64,000 nt of DNA. Origin: Roseinatronobacter bogoriensis DSM 18756 (GTDB lineage Bacteria > Pseudomonadota > Alphaproteobacteria > Rhodobacterales > Rhodobacteraceae). The position numbers were made by a program, and so were the translations under genes. Shown piece by piece: positions 1 through 8,656 of the stretch. Every line of letters starts with the position of its first letter. Within the stretch, counting starts at the first letter, position 1. The stretch is taken from positions 7,435 to 71,434 of the forward strand of contig NZ_SORN01000011.1 of the NCBI RefSeq assembly GCF_004366635.1. The letters are read 5' to 3'. The notes under the pieces were generated by a model, which searched no databases, had not been told where the DNA came from, and saw nothing but the letters and a program-made list of their open reading frames with translations.

Positions 1-1
1 G

Positions 2-334
2 GAACCTTCGGGCACCTGGTATCTGTCCACCGGTTCGGGCATGGGGGCAACGCTGAACACCGCCGCACAAGTGCCCGCATATGCGCTGACCGATCGCGGC
101 ACATGGCTGAGCTTCGAGAACCGTGGCGATCTGGAGATTGTCTTTGAGGGTGATGAAGTGCTGTTCAACACCTATGGCATCATTCTTGTGAACCCCGAAC
201 GCCACAGCCATGTGAAGGCCGAACAAGGGCAGGCTTTCATCGACTGGATCATCTCGGACGACGGGCAGGCCGCGATTTCCAGCTTCACTGTGGGTGGTGA
301 ACAGCTCTTCTTCCCCAGCGCGGCCAGCCAATGA
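2..334 (+). CDS. tupA: Tungstate ABC transporter substrate-binding protein, C-terminal part
   Basis: The reading frame is open from base 2 and stops at the TGA at 332-334, so only the last 110 residues are in the window. The visible part contains FNTYGIILVNP, AFIDWIISDDGQ and a C-terminal GEQLFFP, which I recognise as the tail of TupA-type periplasmic binding proteins for tungstate; related molybdate and sulfate binders are the main alternative. The protein would deliver the oxyanion to a TupBC permease and ATPase. No permease follows on this strand, so the partners must lie upstream, outside the window, or elsewhere. The next gene, a TonB homologue, is convergent. Confidence 0.75.
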   Translation, partial: EPSGTWYLSTGSGMGATLNTAAQVPAYALTDRGTWLSFENRGDLEIVFEGDEVLFNTYGIILVNPERHSHVKAEQGQAFIDWIISDDGQAAISSFTVGGEQLFFPSAASQ

Positions 335-510
335 TGTGGGCTACAGCCATCGCGCAGGACGTGATGCTGTTTTCGTGCGGCTGGCAGATGCAGGCTTGAG
401 CGCGCGCGTGTGGCGACAGGCAATGCCAAGCGTTGGCGTGTGTTTGCAACGTTTCGGAACATTGGGTCAGAACAAATCTGAAACGCGCGATACAATTGCT
501 TCGGGCACCT

Positions 511-1329
511 CTATCGATAGCTGAGCGGCAGGTTGAAATGATGAGTGCCATTCACACCCTCTGGGGCGCGCGGGAACCGCGCGCGTTGCACAGCCTGAAG
601 GGCCACGCGATCCAGCGCGGCATTGCCGGAACCCTGTGCGAGGCTGACACTCAAAAGCTGCCCATCAGCGCGCAGTTGCAGATGCAGAAGCACCGTTCCG
701 GTCGCCCGGCTTCCGGGGCTGCGTTGCTGGCGCTGGATGGCCGAGCGGATTTGGCCGCCCCATTCAGCAAGCAGGCTGGCGCTGTTTGTACTGCCGCTCT
801 GCGCCTGCGCCTGACCTGCACCGCGTTGTCCCTGATTGCCTTGTCCGGCTGCTTGCTGTCCGCGCGGGGCCGCTGCCTGAGGTGCTTGCCGCGTCTGGGC
901 AGCATGTGCGCGGTCGGGCCTTTGGCGGGGGCGCGTGGTGGGGCTGCCTTCAGGCCTGGCAAAAAGCGGGGGAACATCACGCGCGACCTCTGGAATAGTC
1001 GGGGGCGCAGAGGGGCTTTCGCGTGGCGAGGACAGGTGCGGTAATTGCTGCTCTGACGGCGTGGCGGCTGGCAATTCAGGTGGCGGATCGCCCAGTTGTG
1101 GCGCAGTCATCGGCGGCGTGGGCTCGGACAGGGTCACAGGCCGCTCCCATGCGCGCACCATCGCCGTCAGTTCCGCATTTGCGGCCCCAAGGGGGGCGGG
1201 TATGCTGACCTCATTGCTGCCCCCATCCCCGCCTGACGCGACCCCATCAGGCGCTGTTGCTGCGAATACGGCCAGATGAGCCATCAGCGCGACCGAGGAG
1301 AAACCCAGAAATTCCAGCGCGGGCTTCAT
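511..1329 (-). CDS. tonB: TonB family energy transducer of the B12 block
   Basis: This 272-residue protein has the TonB layout: a short cytoplasmic N-terminus, one membrane anchor (FLGFSSVALMAHLAVFAAT, about residues 4-24), a long Pro/Ala/Gln-rich periplasmic spacer, and a C-terminal domain with the typical VLLHLQLRADGQLLSVSLAQGSG and ALDRVALQAVQRARFP elements. TonB couples proton-driven ExbB/ExbD motion to outer-membrane receptors. The ATG at 1327-1329 overlaps the stop of the upstream exbD (ATGA), indicating translational coupling; a longer reading frame extends upstream but only antisense to exbD codons. It is the last gene of an exbB-exbD-exbD-tonB set directly downstream of the B12 uptake genes, so BtuB is its probable partner. 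Confidence 0.85.
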   Translation of the reverse strand: MKPALEFLGFSSVALMAHLAVFAATAPDGVASGGDGGSNEVSIPAPLGAANAELTAMVRAWERPVTLSEPTPPMTAPQLGDPPPELPAATPSEQQLPHLSSPRESPSAPPTIPEVARDVPPLFARPEGSPTTRPRQRPDRAHAAQTRQAPQAAAPRGQQAAGQGNQGQRGAGQAQAQSGSTNSASLLAEWGGQIRSAIQRQQRSPGSRATGTVLLHLQLRADGQLLSVSLAQGSGNAALDRVALQAVQRARFPRAPEGVNGTHHFNLPLSYR

Positions 1330-1718
1330 GGCGCGCCTGCAACGGCAACAAGTGTCACATCTTCCAGCCCCGCAGCGCCCAGATCCTGCAACACGCGGGC
1401 AAAGAGGGCAGCAGGCATGGCCGCATCGGCGCGCAGGATCAGCGGGCCGGGATCGGCAGACAGGAGGGACAGCGCCTCGGCCCCTGTTACGCCTTGGGCA
1501 TAAAGCACGCCTTGCGCATCCAGCCATGCCACCCTTTCGCCAGCGGCAAGCGGCTGGTCGGCATGTTGCGCCATCGGTGGGGTGATCGTAACCGGATCAG
1601 GTGGGGCGATCTGTGCGCTCATCAGGAAAAAGATCAGCAGTAGAAAGACCACATTGATCATGGGAACCACACTTTCGCGGATCGGCTTGCGGGGAGGAAG
1701 GGGCGCAAAATTCATCAC
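1326..1718 (-). CDS. exbD: ExbD/TolR family biopolymer transport protein (second ExbD of B12 set)
   Basis: This 130-residue protein has a short cytoplasmic head, one transmembrane helix (residues about 20-38, PMINVVFLLLIFFLMSAQ) and a periplasmic C-terminal domain, which is the ExbD pattern. ExbD forms the proton channel with ExbB. The usual ExbD motif carries Asp in PMIDVVF; here the position is Asn (PMINVVF). The first ExbD of the same set keeps Asp, so the two proteins are not equivalent and may form a mixed dimer with one protonatable residue. The gene lies one base downstream of the first exbD and overlaps tonB by 4 nt. Confidence 0.85.
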   Translation of the reverse strand: MMNFAPLPPRKPIRESVVPMINVVFLLLIFFLMSAQIAPPDPVTITPPMAQHADQPLAAGERVAWLDAQGVLYAQGVTGAEALSLLSADPGPLILRADAAMPAALFARVLQDLGAAGLEDVTLVAVAGAP

Positions 1719-1719
1719 C

Positions 1720-2106
1720 TTACGGCTCCATCACTACAAGCTGCGCGATCCCTGCGTCCTGCAAGGTTTCACTGATACGTGTCAGATCCTGCACGCTGGC
1801 CCCTTCGCGCGGGCGCAGGATGACGATGGCATCCGCTTCTGGCATAAGTGGACGAAGTGCATCCGGGACAGCTTCCAGCCCAGTCTCCACCCCGTTCAAC
1901 CAGACGCTGCGGGCGTCGAATTCGACCAGCCGCGGCGGGCCTTCATAGGGGGCAGTCCCACCCATAGCAGGCGCGAGGGCCAAGCCTATATCCTGTCCGA
2001 ACCGCGCGGCCAGCATGAAGAAGACGAGCAGTAGAAAGACCACATCAATCATCGGGGTCAGGCTTGGGCGGCGCGCAGGCCGTGGGGCAGCGAAATGAAA
2101 CATCAT
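1720..2106 (-). CDS. exbD: ExbD/TolR family biopolymer transport protein (first ExbD of B12 set)
   Basis: This 128-residue protein has the canonical ExbD membrane segment SLTPMIDVVFLLLVFFML at about residues 15-32, with the conserved Asp in the helix, followed by a periplasmic domain of about 90 residues. It is the proton-channel partner of ExbB in TonB energisation. Its start overlaps the exbB stop by 4 nt (ATGA), and the paralogous exbD begins one base after its stop. Having two consecutive exbD genes is a feature of both Ton motor sets in this window. Confidence 0.88.
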   Translation of the reverse strand: MMFHFAAPRPARRPSLTPMIDVVFLLLVFFMLAARFGQDIGLALAPAMGGTAPYEGPPRLVEFDARSVWLNGVETGLEAVPDALRPLMPEADAIVILRPREGASVQDLTRISETLQDAGIAQLVVMEP

Positions 2107-2732
2107 CCCCCCCTCGGCGTTATAAAGATGCGCGTTGCAAGGTCTTCCATATCAGCCTGCACCCGATCGCAGATGCTTTCGAACCAACTAAGCGCCATGG
2201 CCGCTGGAATGGCTACAGCCATACCCGCTGCGGTCGTCAGAAGGGCCTGCCATATACCGCCTGCCAGTGCCGCAGGATCAGCGCGGTTGCCTGCAGCCTG
2301 AAGTGCCTGAAACGCCTCGATCATGCCCAGAACCGTGCCAAGCAGCCCGATCAGCGGGGCAATCGTGGCAATCAGTTCCAGCGCGCGCAAGCCGCGCCGG
2401 GCCTGCATCAGCGCCATCTTGCCCACGCGCTGGGTTTCCTCGCGGGCGGCAGTGTCCGGCATCGCGGCGTCATGCCGGGTTTCCATGGCGCGGCGCGTGA
2501 CGCGGGCGCGCAGCCCGTTGCGTGCGGCCAGCCGCGCTTGTGCGGCTGCGGGTTGCCCCGCGATCCAATCCGCGACAGCATGTTCAGAGGGACCGCGCGA
2601 CCATGCCCCCAGCCGCACCAGATCCCAGAACTTCCACAGGATCAAGGCAGTGGTCAGCACCGACAGGGCGGCAATGACCCAAAGCGCTGGCCCGCCGCGC
2701 GTTAGAAAATCCAGAATGGCTGTCATATCCAT
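2103..2732 (-). CDS. exbB: ExbB/TolQ/MotA-family proton channel protein of the B12 set
   Basis: This 209-residue protein shows the ExbB/TolQ family layout: an N-terminal membrane helix (ALWVIAALSVLTTALILWKF, about residues 15-34), a cytoplasmic stretch, and two C-terminal helices. The first is IATIAPLIGLLGTVLGMIEAF and the second is WQALLTTAAGMAVAIPAAMA; together they carry the GLLGTV(L)GM and TT..G..VAIPA family signatures. It builds the inner-membrane pentamer of the Ton motor. It starts four bases downstream of cbiZ and overlaps exbD, so it belongs to the B12 operon by position. The motor probably serves the BtuB receptor encoded upstream on the same strand. Confidence 0.9.
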   Translation of the reverse strand: MDMTAILDFLTRGGPALWVIAALSVLTTALILWKFWDLVRLGAWSRGPSEHAVADWIAGQPAAAQARLAARNGLRARVTRRAMETRHDAAMPDTAAREETQRVGKMALMQARRGLRALELIATIAPLIGLLGTVLGMIEAFQALQAAGNRADPAALAGGIWQALLTTAAGMAVAIPAAMALSWFESICDRVQADMEDLATRIFITPRGG

Positions 2733-2736
2733 ATCT

Positions 2737-3435
2737 CTACCCTCCGCTCAGCCGTCCGATACTGGCCTGCCAGTCGCGTGCGCCATCACTAACAGATTGC
2801 AGGACCGCCTCGCCTACTGCATGCCCAAGCGCCGTATGCAGCCCGGCATAGGCAACCTCACCCTCGGGTGCGGCGACGGCAATGCAATCCGTTCCTGTCC
2901 CTGTCGCGTGCCCTGAGCTATCCGGCAGCCAATGCTCCGCCTCCAGAATGGCGGTGGTGCGGGCCTCTGTCGCTATGCTCAGCGCCTCCAGAAGCCCAAT
3001 TTGCGACAGGGGCATATCTATGCACAACGCGATGTTGATCGTCCCATAGCCCGGTGCGCGCAACGCTTCGGCCAGATCCCTGTTCCAGTCACGGTCAGAT
3101 CGGTCAACACGGTGTCCGACGCGTTCAGCATTTGACAAGCCGACAGTGGCGACTGCCTGCACGTGAACCCCTTCGACCTGTGCTTGCGCAATGTGGTGGT
3201 GGGTCACATCGCGCGAGGTCAGCATACACACGGTATCGAGCGCGTGGCGCGCGCGTAGTTCTTTCGTCAACCATTCGGTGACATCCAGATCAGGCGGCAA
3301 GTCGGAATTGCGCACCTGCCGCCACAGAATATGGCGCGCGCGGGTATATCCTGCGCCATGGGGGGCCCAGCTCAAAACCTGCATGACCTGCCCAAGATCA
3401 AACTCCAGCCAGGGTTGCTGCAAACTGACCCTCAT
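2737..3435 (-). CDS. cbiZ: Adenosylcobinamide amidohydrolase CbiZ
   Basis: I recognise this 232-residue protein as CbiZ, the amidohydrolase that removes the aminopropanol/nucleotide-loop side chain from adenosylcobinamide (and, in Rhodobacter, adenosylpseudocobalamin). The product, adenosylcobyric acid, can be rebuilt into the cell's own cobamide. Family features are an N-terminal region with LSWAPHGAGYTRARHILWRQV, the central DTVCMLTSRDVTHH and the C-terminal ATGTGTDCIAVAAP followed by a Gly/His-rich GLHTALGHAVGEAV. The gene overlaps btuD by 4 nt, so salvage and remodelling are tied to uptake. Length is normal for stand-alone CbiZ. Confidence 0.88.
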   Translation of the reverse strand: MRVSLQQPWLEFDLGQVMQVLSWAPHGAGYTRARHILWRQVRNSDLPPDLDVTEWLTKELRARHALDTVCMLTSRDVTHHHIAQAQVEGVHVQAVATVGLSNAERVGHRVDRSDRDWNRDLAEALRAPGYGTINIALCIDMPLSQIGLLEALSIATEARTTAILEAEHWLPDSSGHATGTGTDCIAVAAPEGEVAYAGLHTALGHAVGEAVLQSVSDGARDWQASIGRLSGG

Positions 3436-4190
3436 GACACCAGCCCCAAAGGCTGCACGATCACGCCATCCTCGGTCTGCGCGATATGCGCGCGGATATG
3501 AAAGACTTCGGCCAGCAGGTCAGGTGTCAGGACGGACAGGGGCGGACCATCTGCGACAATGCCACCACGCCAGAGCACCACAAGCCGCGTGCAGAATCGC
3601 GCCGCAAGCCCAAGATCATGTATCGAGGCGATGATCGCACGCCCCCGGTCCGCCTCACGCGCGAGTGTCTGCATCAAGGTGATCTGATGCGCCGGATCCA
3701 GCCCTGCCGCAGGTTCATCGACCATCAGAACAGGTGTCGCCTGTGCCAATGCGCGCGCAATCAACACCCGCGCCTGTTCCCCGCCAGAAAGTTGGGTGGC
3801 AATGCGGGTGCGGAACCCCTCCAGCCCCATGCGGGCAATGGCGCTGTCAATCGCCGCTTTGTCCGCGTCCCCCGGTGTCCCGCCCGGTGCCAGATGTGGC
3901 AGGCGCCCCAGCGCGATCAGGTTTTCGACAGTGACGGGCCAGGCAATCTCTCGTGTTTGCGGCAGCCATGCGACAGTTTTTGCGCGTAATGACAGCGGCA
4001 TGGCAGATATCGAGGACTGCCCGCGATGCGCCATCAGGCCAAGTGCGGCGCGCATCAAGGTCGTCTTGCCTGCACCATTCGGGCCAAGCAACCCCACACA
4101 TTCCCCCGGCCCCACCGACAACGAAATGTCGCGCAGCACATCACAGGGGCCGTGCGCCACGCTGAAATCTGTCAACACCAACCCGCTCAT
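3432..4190 (-). CDS. btuD: B12 ABC transporter ATP-binding protein
   Basis: This 252-residue ATPase has Walker A GPNGAGKTT (about residues 37-45), signature LSGGEQARV, Walker B VLMVDEPAAGLD and the switch His in SIHDLGLA, in the order expected for FecE/BtuD-type iron-siderophore/B12 importers. It powers the BtuC permease at the cytoplasmic face. The start codon overlaps the btuC stop by 4 nt and its stop overlaps the cbiZ start. The substrate is assigned as cobamide from the riboswitch and CbiZ context; the domain alone cannot distinguish B12 from siderophores. Confidence 0.88.
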   Translation of the reverse strand: MSGLVLTDFSVAHGPCDVLRDISLSVGPGECVGLLGPNGAGKTTLMRAALGLMAHRGQSSISAMPLSLRAKTVAWLPQTREIAWPVTVENLIALGRLPHLAPGGTPGDADKAAIDSAIARMGLEGFRTRIATQLSGGEQARVLIARALAQATPVLMVDEPAAGLDPAHQITLMQTLAREADRGRAIIASIHDLGLAARFCTRLVVLWRGGIVADGPPLSVLTPDLLAEVFHIRAHIAQTEDGVIVQPLGLVS

Positions 4191-5176
4191 AACTGTCCCT
4201 GTCTGCGTGTCTTGTAGATCAGATGCAGGAACAAAGGCGCGCCGACAATGGCGGTCAGCACACCCAGTTTCAGATCACGCGTGGGCAGGATGACCCGCAC
4301 TGCAATATCTGCCATCAGCACCAGCACGGCCCCGCCCAGCGCCGAGGCAGGCAACAGCGCCGAGGGGCGCGCGCCCACAAGCGGGCGCAAGAGATGCGGC
4401 ACCACCAGCCCGACAAAACCGATCGCCCCGGCCACGGCGGTTGCGGCACCAACCATGGAAGCCACGCCCATCACAAGTGCCAAACGCAAACGCCCCAGAT
4501 GAACGCCCATGCTGGCAGCCGTATCCTCGCCCAATGTCAGCGCATCGAACTTGCGACCCTGCGCCAGCAACACCACGGCCCCAAGCGCAATGAAAGGGGC
4601 AGACAGCCAGACATGCGTCATCGAACGGTCTTGCAGCGATCCCATCATCCAGAACACGATTTCGGACGCCGCAAAAGGGTTGGGCGACAGGTTCAGCACC
4701 AGCGAGGTCAGCGCCCCCGCCAGCGCCGAGACAGCGATACCCGCAAGGATCAGTGTGATCGACCCGCCGCGCGGTCCTGCCAGCGCCAGAATCACAAGCA
4801 CTGCAATCACGGCCCCGCCCAAGGCCGCAAACGGCAGCGCCAGAACATGCGCTGCGGCAAGCCCTGTCTGGAGCGCCAGCACCGCGCCCAGGGCCGCTGA
4901 ACCCGATACCCCGATCAGGCCCGGTTCGGCCAGCGGATTGCGCAGATAGCCCTGCATCGCCGCCCCTGCCAACCCCAGCGCCGCGCCGACCAGCATCGCA
5001 AGGATCGCGCGCGGCAAGCGGATTTCGCGCATCACCAATGTCTCGGCCAAAGCATCACCCCAGACCAGCGCTGAAAGCGCCTGCACCGGCGCCAGCCCCG
5101 CCGGGCCGATTAGTAAGGATGCGGCGAAAAGAACCGCGACCAATGCCCCCAAGCCGACCCAAAGCGCGCGCGACAT
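4187..5176 (-). CDS. btuC: B12 ABC transporter permease (FecCD family)
   Basis: This 329-residue FecCD/BtuC-family permease has about ten membrane helices and the family signatures MREIRLPRAILAMLVGAALGLAG near the N-terminus, GSAALGAVLAL, and GFVGLVVPHLLRP near the C-terminus. It forms the inner-membrane pathway for corrinoids delivered by BtuF. I chose the ATG at 5174-5176 because a GAGGGGGG Shine-Dalgarno lies about eight bases upstream; upstream in-frame ATGs would run into btuF. The start is four bases after the btuF stop. Confidence 0.88.
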   Translation of the reverse strand: MSRALWVGLGALVAVLFAASLLIGPAGLAPVQALSALVWGDALAETLVMREIRLPRAILAMLVGAALGLAGAAMQGYLRNPLAEPGLIGVSGSAALGAVLALQTGLAAAHVLALPFAALGGAVIAVLVILALAGPRGGSITLILAGIAVSALAGALTSLVLNLSPNPFAASEIVFWMMGSLQDRSMTHVWLSAPFIALGAVVLLAQGRKFDALTLGEDTAASMGVHLGRLRLALVMGVASMVGAATAVAGAIGFVGLVVPHLLRPLVGARPSALLPASALGGAVLVLMADIAVRVILPTRDLKLGVLTAIVGAPLFLHLIYKTRRQGQL

Positions 5177-5180
5177 TTTT

Positions 5181-6008
5181 CTAGCCCCCCTCATGCAAGG
5201 CCGCGAGCCGCGCAATGGCGCGCAGTACCGCAGGTGTGCCGCAGACCCATTCGGCATCGGCCAGCGCATGGCTTGCGTGCCGGGTGCGCAGCGCTTCCAT
5301 TGCCGGATGGCGCAGCACCTCCTCCGAGCGCGAGGCCCCCGGATAGGACTGGCCCGAAATTACAAGATCAGGCATCAGCATAATCAGCCGCTCCATCGCC
5401 AGCGTGCCGCCACCTGACAGACCGGCCTCTGCGGCGATATTGGTGAAGCCCGCGGCGGTCAGGATTTCATGCGCCAGCGAATTTTCGCCCGAGGTGTAAT
5501 TATTCGCGTAATGCAGCGCTGCACGCGGAACATGGTCGCGCAAGACACGCAGCGCCGCCAGATCCGCTTCGAATTGCGCGATCACAGCTTCTGCGGCCGC
5601 CTCACGACCCAGCAGGCGACCTACTTCGCGAAGGTTCTCGGGGATGGCGTCCAGCGTGTTGACGATGGGCAGTTGCGCGACCTCAACCCCCAGGCGGCGC
5701 AGCAACCCGACTGTATAGGGCGAGGTGAACGCGCCGGCCAGCACAAGATCAGGAGCGAGCCGAAAGACTTCCTCACCCTGCCCGTGATTGATCGGATACT
5801 CCAGCGCTTGTTCCAGCATGACCGACACATTCGGATCATGCGAAATCCGCGAGATCGAGATGAGCTGGCCGGGGGCTGCCAGCATCATTGCCAGTTGATC
5901 GGTGCACAGATTGATCGAGACCACCCTTTCAGGTGGTCCCGCAGCCACGGCCCCTGCCCAGAGGACAAGGGCTGTGGCCAGGGCATTAGAAGCGCGACGC
6001 AACGCCAA
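5181..6008 (-). CDS. btuF: B12 ABC transporter periplasmic binding protein
   Basis: This 275-residue protein starts with a signal peptide (ALATALVLWAGAVAAG) and continues as a class III periplasmic binding protein: RVVSINLCTDQLAMML, LAPDLVLAGAFTS, and two lobes joined by a long helix. This matches the BtuF/FecB group. It would carry the corrinoid from BtuB to BtuCD. The gene start lies inside the end of btuB (23-nt overlap), and btuC follows four bases after its stop. Assignment to corrinoid is from context. Confidence 0.85.
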   Translation of the reverse strand: MALRRASNALATALVLWAGAVAAGPPERVVSINLCTDQLAMMLAAPGQLISISRISHDPNVSVMLEQALEYPINHGQGEEVFRLAPDLVLAGAFTSPYTVGLLRRLGVEVAQLPIVNTLDAIPENLREVGRLLGREAAAEAVIAQFEADLAALRVLRDHVPRAALHYANNYTSGENSLAHEILTAAGFTNIAAEAGLSGGGTLAMERLIMLMPDLVISGQSYPGASRSEEVLRHPAMEALRTRHASHALADAEWVCGTPAVLRAIARLAALHEGG

Positions 6009-7911
6009 TGTAAAAGGCCCGGCCGGAGGTCTTGTAACCCGGATTTACTTGGTAATTGCGGTCGAACAGGTTGTCGACGCGCAGATAGAGGTCAGTGGCA
6101 TCTGTCACACGATATCTGACTGCTGCATTGGCCACTGTGTAATCTTCCCAAACCGTCTCTCTTTCCGTAGGTCTGCCCGCAACATGCTGCAGGGAAAGCG
6201 TATAGCGCCAATCATCTTGGATCTGACCGTTGACGGCCAGATTGGCGGTATGGCGCGCGACCCCGGATATCCGGCTCTCATCAGGATTGCGCGCATTGGT
6301 ATAGGTGTAATTCGCTGACAGGGAAAGCAGCTCCGTCACAGGCACATCAGCCGACAGCTCCACACCGCGCCGCCGCGATGTGCCAGAGAAATTGTTTAGC
6401 GTGTTAAGGGTGTCTCCAAAACAACTGAAGTCTCCATTTTCTGGATCAGTAAGCTCACAACCATCATAACCGATACGGTTTTGGGTGTTCAGCCAGAACA
6501 CGGTCGCCGAGAGCGCAAGGCCCGAGGCCGCCCGATAATCGGCACCAATCTCGGCACTGTTGCTGCGCTCGGGCGTCAGCTCAGGATTGCCGATAAATTC
6601 AGAATCTGGATAATCGCCGAAGAGTTCGTCAAGCGCTGGCGCGCGAAAGCCACGCGCCACAGCGCCACGCAGCGTAACCGCGTCCGAAGCCTGATAGGCC
6701 ATGCTCAGCCGCCCTGTCACGAAATTGCCGAAACTTGAATGCCGGTCGATCCTTGCATTTGCTGAAATATCAAGCGCATCGGTTGGCGACCACAAAACCT
6801 GCCCATAAGCGCCCAGCGTAGACGTGGCGCGCCCGTCGGGGATGGAGTCGGATTTCGCAGTCTCGCGCGAGAAATCCGTGCCCCAGCCCAAGGCCAGATC
6901 AGGGCTGAGTTGCGTGAGCCCGGTATAGTCCAGACTGTATCTGCGCCCGTCAAAACGGTTGACCCTTTCGCCAAGTTGGGTGACCGTACGTTGGATATCG
7001 AACACCCCCGCGCCAAGCGTGTGCTCAACATCTCCAAGATCGAATGCCCCTGTGACGCGTAGCCCGCCTTGCTGCCAGCGGGCCGCGGCATCGCCATCGG
7101 AAAGGAAAGTAAATGTATTCAGGTCGAAGGGATCATATTCACTTCGAGAATGCTGGAAAAAGCCCGACCACCCCAATGTAAACACATCATTCACCTGATA
7201 TTTCCCAGAAAAGGACAGTCTCGTGGCCTCATACCCATCCGGCGCAGCGTCTGGTGAGAATGCCTCTGTGCCTCTGATCCCCTCGTATGCGGTGAACCCG
7301 CGCGTTCTGAAATGCGAGAACGACAGGGCTGCTTCGAGCCGGTCGTCGCGATAGGTCAAGCCATATCCCGCAGCGCGCGTGTTGAAGCTGCCCCCTTCAA
7401 TGAAAGCGCTTTGCCGCAGCCCGTCTTCCTGAGCGCGGCGCGTAGAGATATTGATCACCCCCGCAACGGCGGACCCGCCATACAGTGCGGATTGCGATCC
7501 GCGCAGCAATTCCAACCGATCGACATCTTGCAGCGAAATCTGCCCGAGGTCAGTGCTGACAGATGTGCCGGTCGGATCATCTATCCTGATCCCGTCGACA
7601 TAGACCGCTACATATTGGCCACCCGCACCACGCAGTCGAATACTGGCAGGCGCGCCGACCCCACCGGCAGTAACAATGCTCACACCGGGCAAGGTGGCGA
7701 GAAGATCGCTCAGACGGCTTGTGCCGCTTTGTTCAATCTGGTCTCGGTCCAGCACGGTGACGGACGCGCCCGCGCGCCGAATTTCGGTTTCCGTCAGATT
7801 CGCCGAAAACGTGATCTCTTCCAGATTGATGATCTGCTGCGCTGTGGCGGGAAGAGCCAATACGCCCACCAGCGCGGTCGAGGCGCATAGCCTCAGAATT
7901 GTGTCTTGCAT
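5986..7911 (-). CDS. btuB: TonB-dependent outer-membrane B12 receptor
   Basis: This 641-residue receptor has a signal peptide ending ALPATAQQ and a TonB-box-like stretch (EEITFSAN). A plug domain follows with VTVLDRDQIEQSG, SIRLRGAGGQYVAVYVDG and ELLRGSQSALYGGSAVAGVI, then a beta-barrel ending with the C-terminal aromatic YIGVASRF. The barrel contains RAPALDELFGDYPDSEF and NPELTPERS, typical of BtuB/siderophore receptors. I chose the ATG at 7909-7911 because AAAGG lies nine bases upstream; a GTG nine bases earlier sits directly on that site. The cobalamin riboswitch in its leader makes BtuB the best call. Confidence 0.9.
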   Translation of the reverse strand: MQDTILRLCASTALVGVLALPATAQQIINLEEITFSANLTETEIRRAGASVTVLDRDQIEQSGTSRLSDLLATLPGVSIVTAGGVGAPASIRLRGAGGQYVAVYVDGIRIDDPTGTSVSTDLGQISLQDVDRLELLRGSQSALYGGSAVAGVINISTRRAQEDGLRQSAFIEGGSFNTRAAGYGLTYRDDRLEAALSFSHFRTRGFTAYEGIRGTEAFSPDAAPDGYEATRLSFSGKYQVNDVFTLGWSGFFQHSRSEYDPFDLNTFTFLSDGDAAARWQQGGLRVTGAFDLGDVEHTLGAGVFDIQRTVTQLGERVNRFDGRRYSLDYTGLTQLSPDLALGWGTDFSRETAKSDSIPDGRATSTLGAYGQVLWSPTDALDISANARIDRHSSFGNFVTGRLSMAYQASDAVTLRGAVARGFRAPALDELFGDYPDSEFIGNPELTPERSNSAEIGADYRAASGLALSATVFWLNTQNRIGYDGCELTDPENGDFSCFGDTLNTLNNFSGTSRRRGVELSADVPVTELLSLSANYTYTNARNPDESRISGVARHTANLAVNGQIQDDWRYTLSLQHVAGRPTERETVWEDYTVANAAVRYRVTDATDLYLRVDNLFDRNYQVNPGYKTSGRAFYIGVASRF

Positions 7912-8056
7912 CTGCAACACCCTTTTGCGGCCATCTACAGGCCGGGATCAGAAGTCTTGTCTGACGGATGCAAACGCACCGCAGACGGCGAGGGATGTCA
8001 CCGCTACGGACGAACCGTTACCCGCAACGCCACCCGCGCCGGGATAGGGTGAACGC

Positions 8057-8232
8057 CTTGGCAGGTCTCCTGACTTGCGGGTCATTGCTCTGCCGGGCCT
8101 TCCCATGACGTAAGTCACAGTGGCATATGCCGACATCGCTCGCCGCCTACAGTTGCGGGGGCAGTCAAGGATTTGCTGCCCTTTTACAGGCGGCGCACCT
8201 CGTTCCCTATTACCAGATGCAAACGCATCCAG
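8057..8232 (-). promoter_or_regulatory. Cobalamin riboswitch upstream of btuB
   Basis: Read on the minus strand, this leader contains the conserved cobalamin-riboswitch blocks in the right order: AATAGGGAA, GGTGCG, AAATCC, TGCCCCCGCAACTGTA, GCCACTG, GGGAAGG, and the B12 box GTCAGGAGACCTGCC (near 8060-8076). The element lies about 145 nt upstream of the btuB ATG and should lower expression of the B12 uptake operon when adenosylcobalamin is abundant. A small perfect hairpin (GATGC-GTTT-GCATC, 8216-8229) sits at its 5' edge. A closely similar hairpin (around 7962-7982) lies in the leader between the aptamer and btuB. Confidence 0.95.
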
Positions 8233-8239
8233 ACCAAAG

Positions 8240-8656
8240 CACCACCCTGCTAACCAGATGAAACAGATTCTGCAATACGGCAAATCTTCAGGGTTTATTC
8301 GCAAGACATGCTCCTTGTCATATACGCTCTCAGAACGCCTGCTGCGACAGATCGGAGTGGGGGCGCCGTAATTCGGCGGGATTGTTCGTTGCATGTGACA
8401 ACATGCCATAGCCACCTTTCGGGGGATGCCGATGAGAGTGCATGCTGGGCTTTGTTCTAAGCATCTGTTCTGGGCGCGGCGAAATGCTCGGGTCGCCCGT
8501 GCGTCGCAGTTGGAAAACGACATGCAAGCGGCAGGCTGGGCGATTTGGAAAGGACCGCTTCTCATCACAAGTGATCCGTCAGGTGCAAACTGACCATCCG
8601 GATCAATAGGGTCTTTACGCAACAGAATGGACGGATCAAGATATGCTCGATCCGTC
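8240..8656. other. Non-coding stretch between tonB of the second Ton set and the B12 riboswitch
   Basis: I see no gene here. Long open frames cross it on the minus strand, but they run antisense to or through the riboswitch and tonB, and their codon content is not gene-like. The btuB promoter must lie near the right of the riboswitch, around 8235-8330, but I cannot place -35 and -10 boxes with confidence. Confidence 0.5.
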
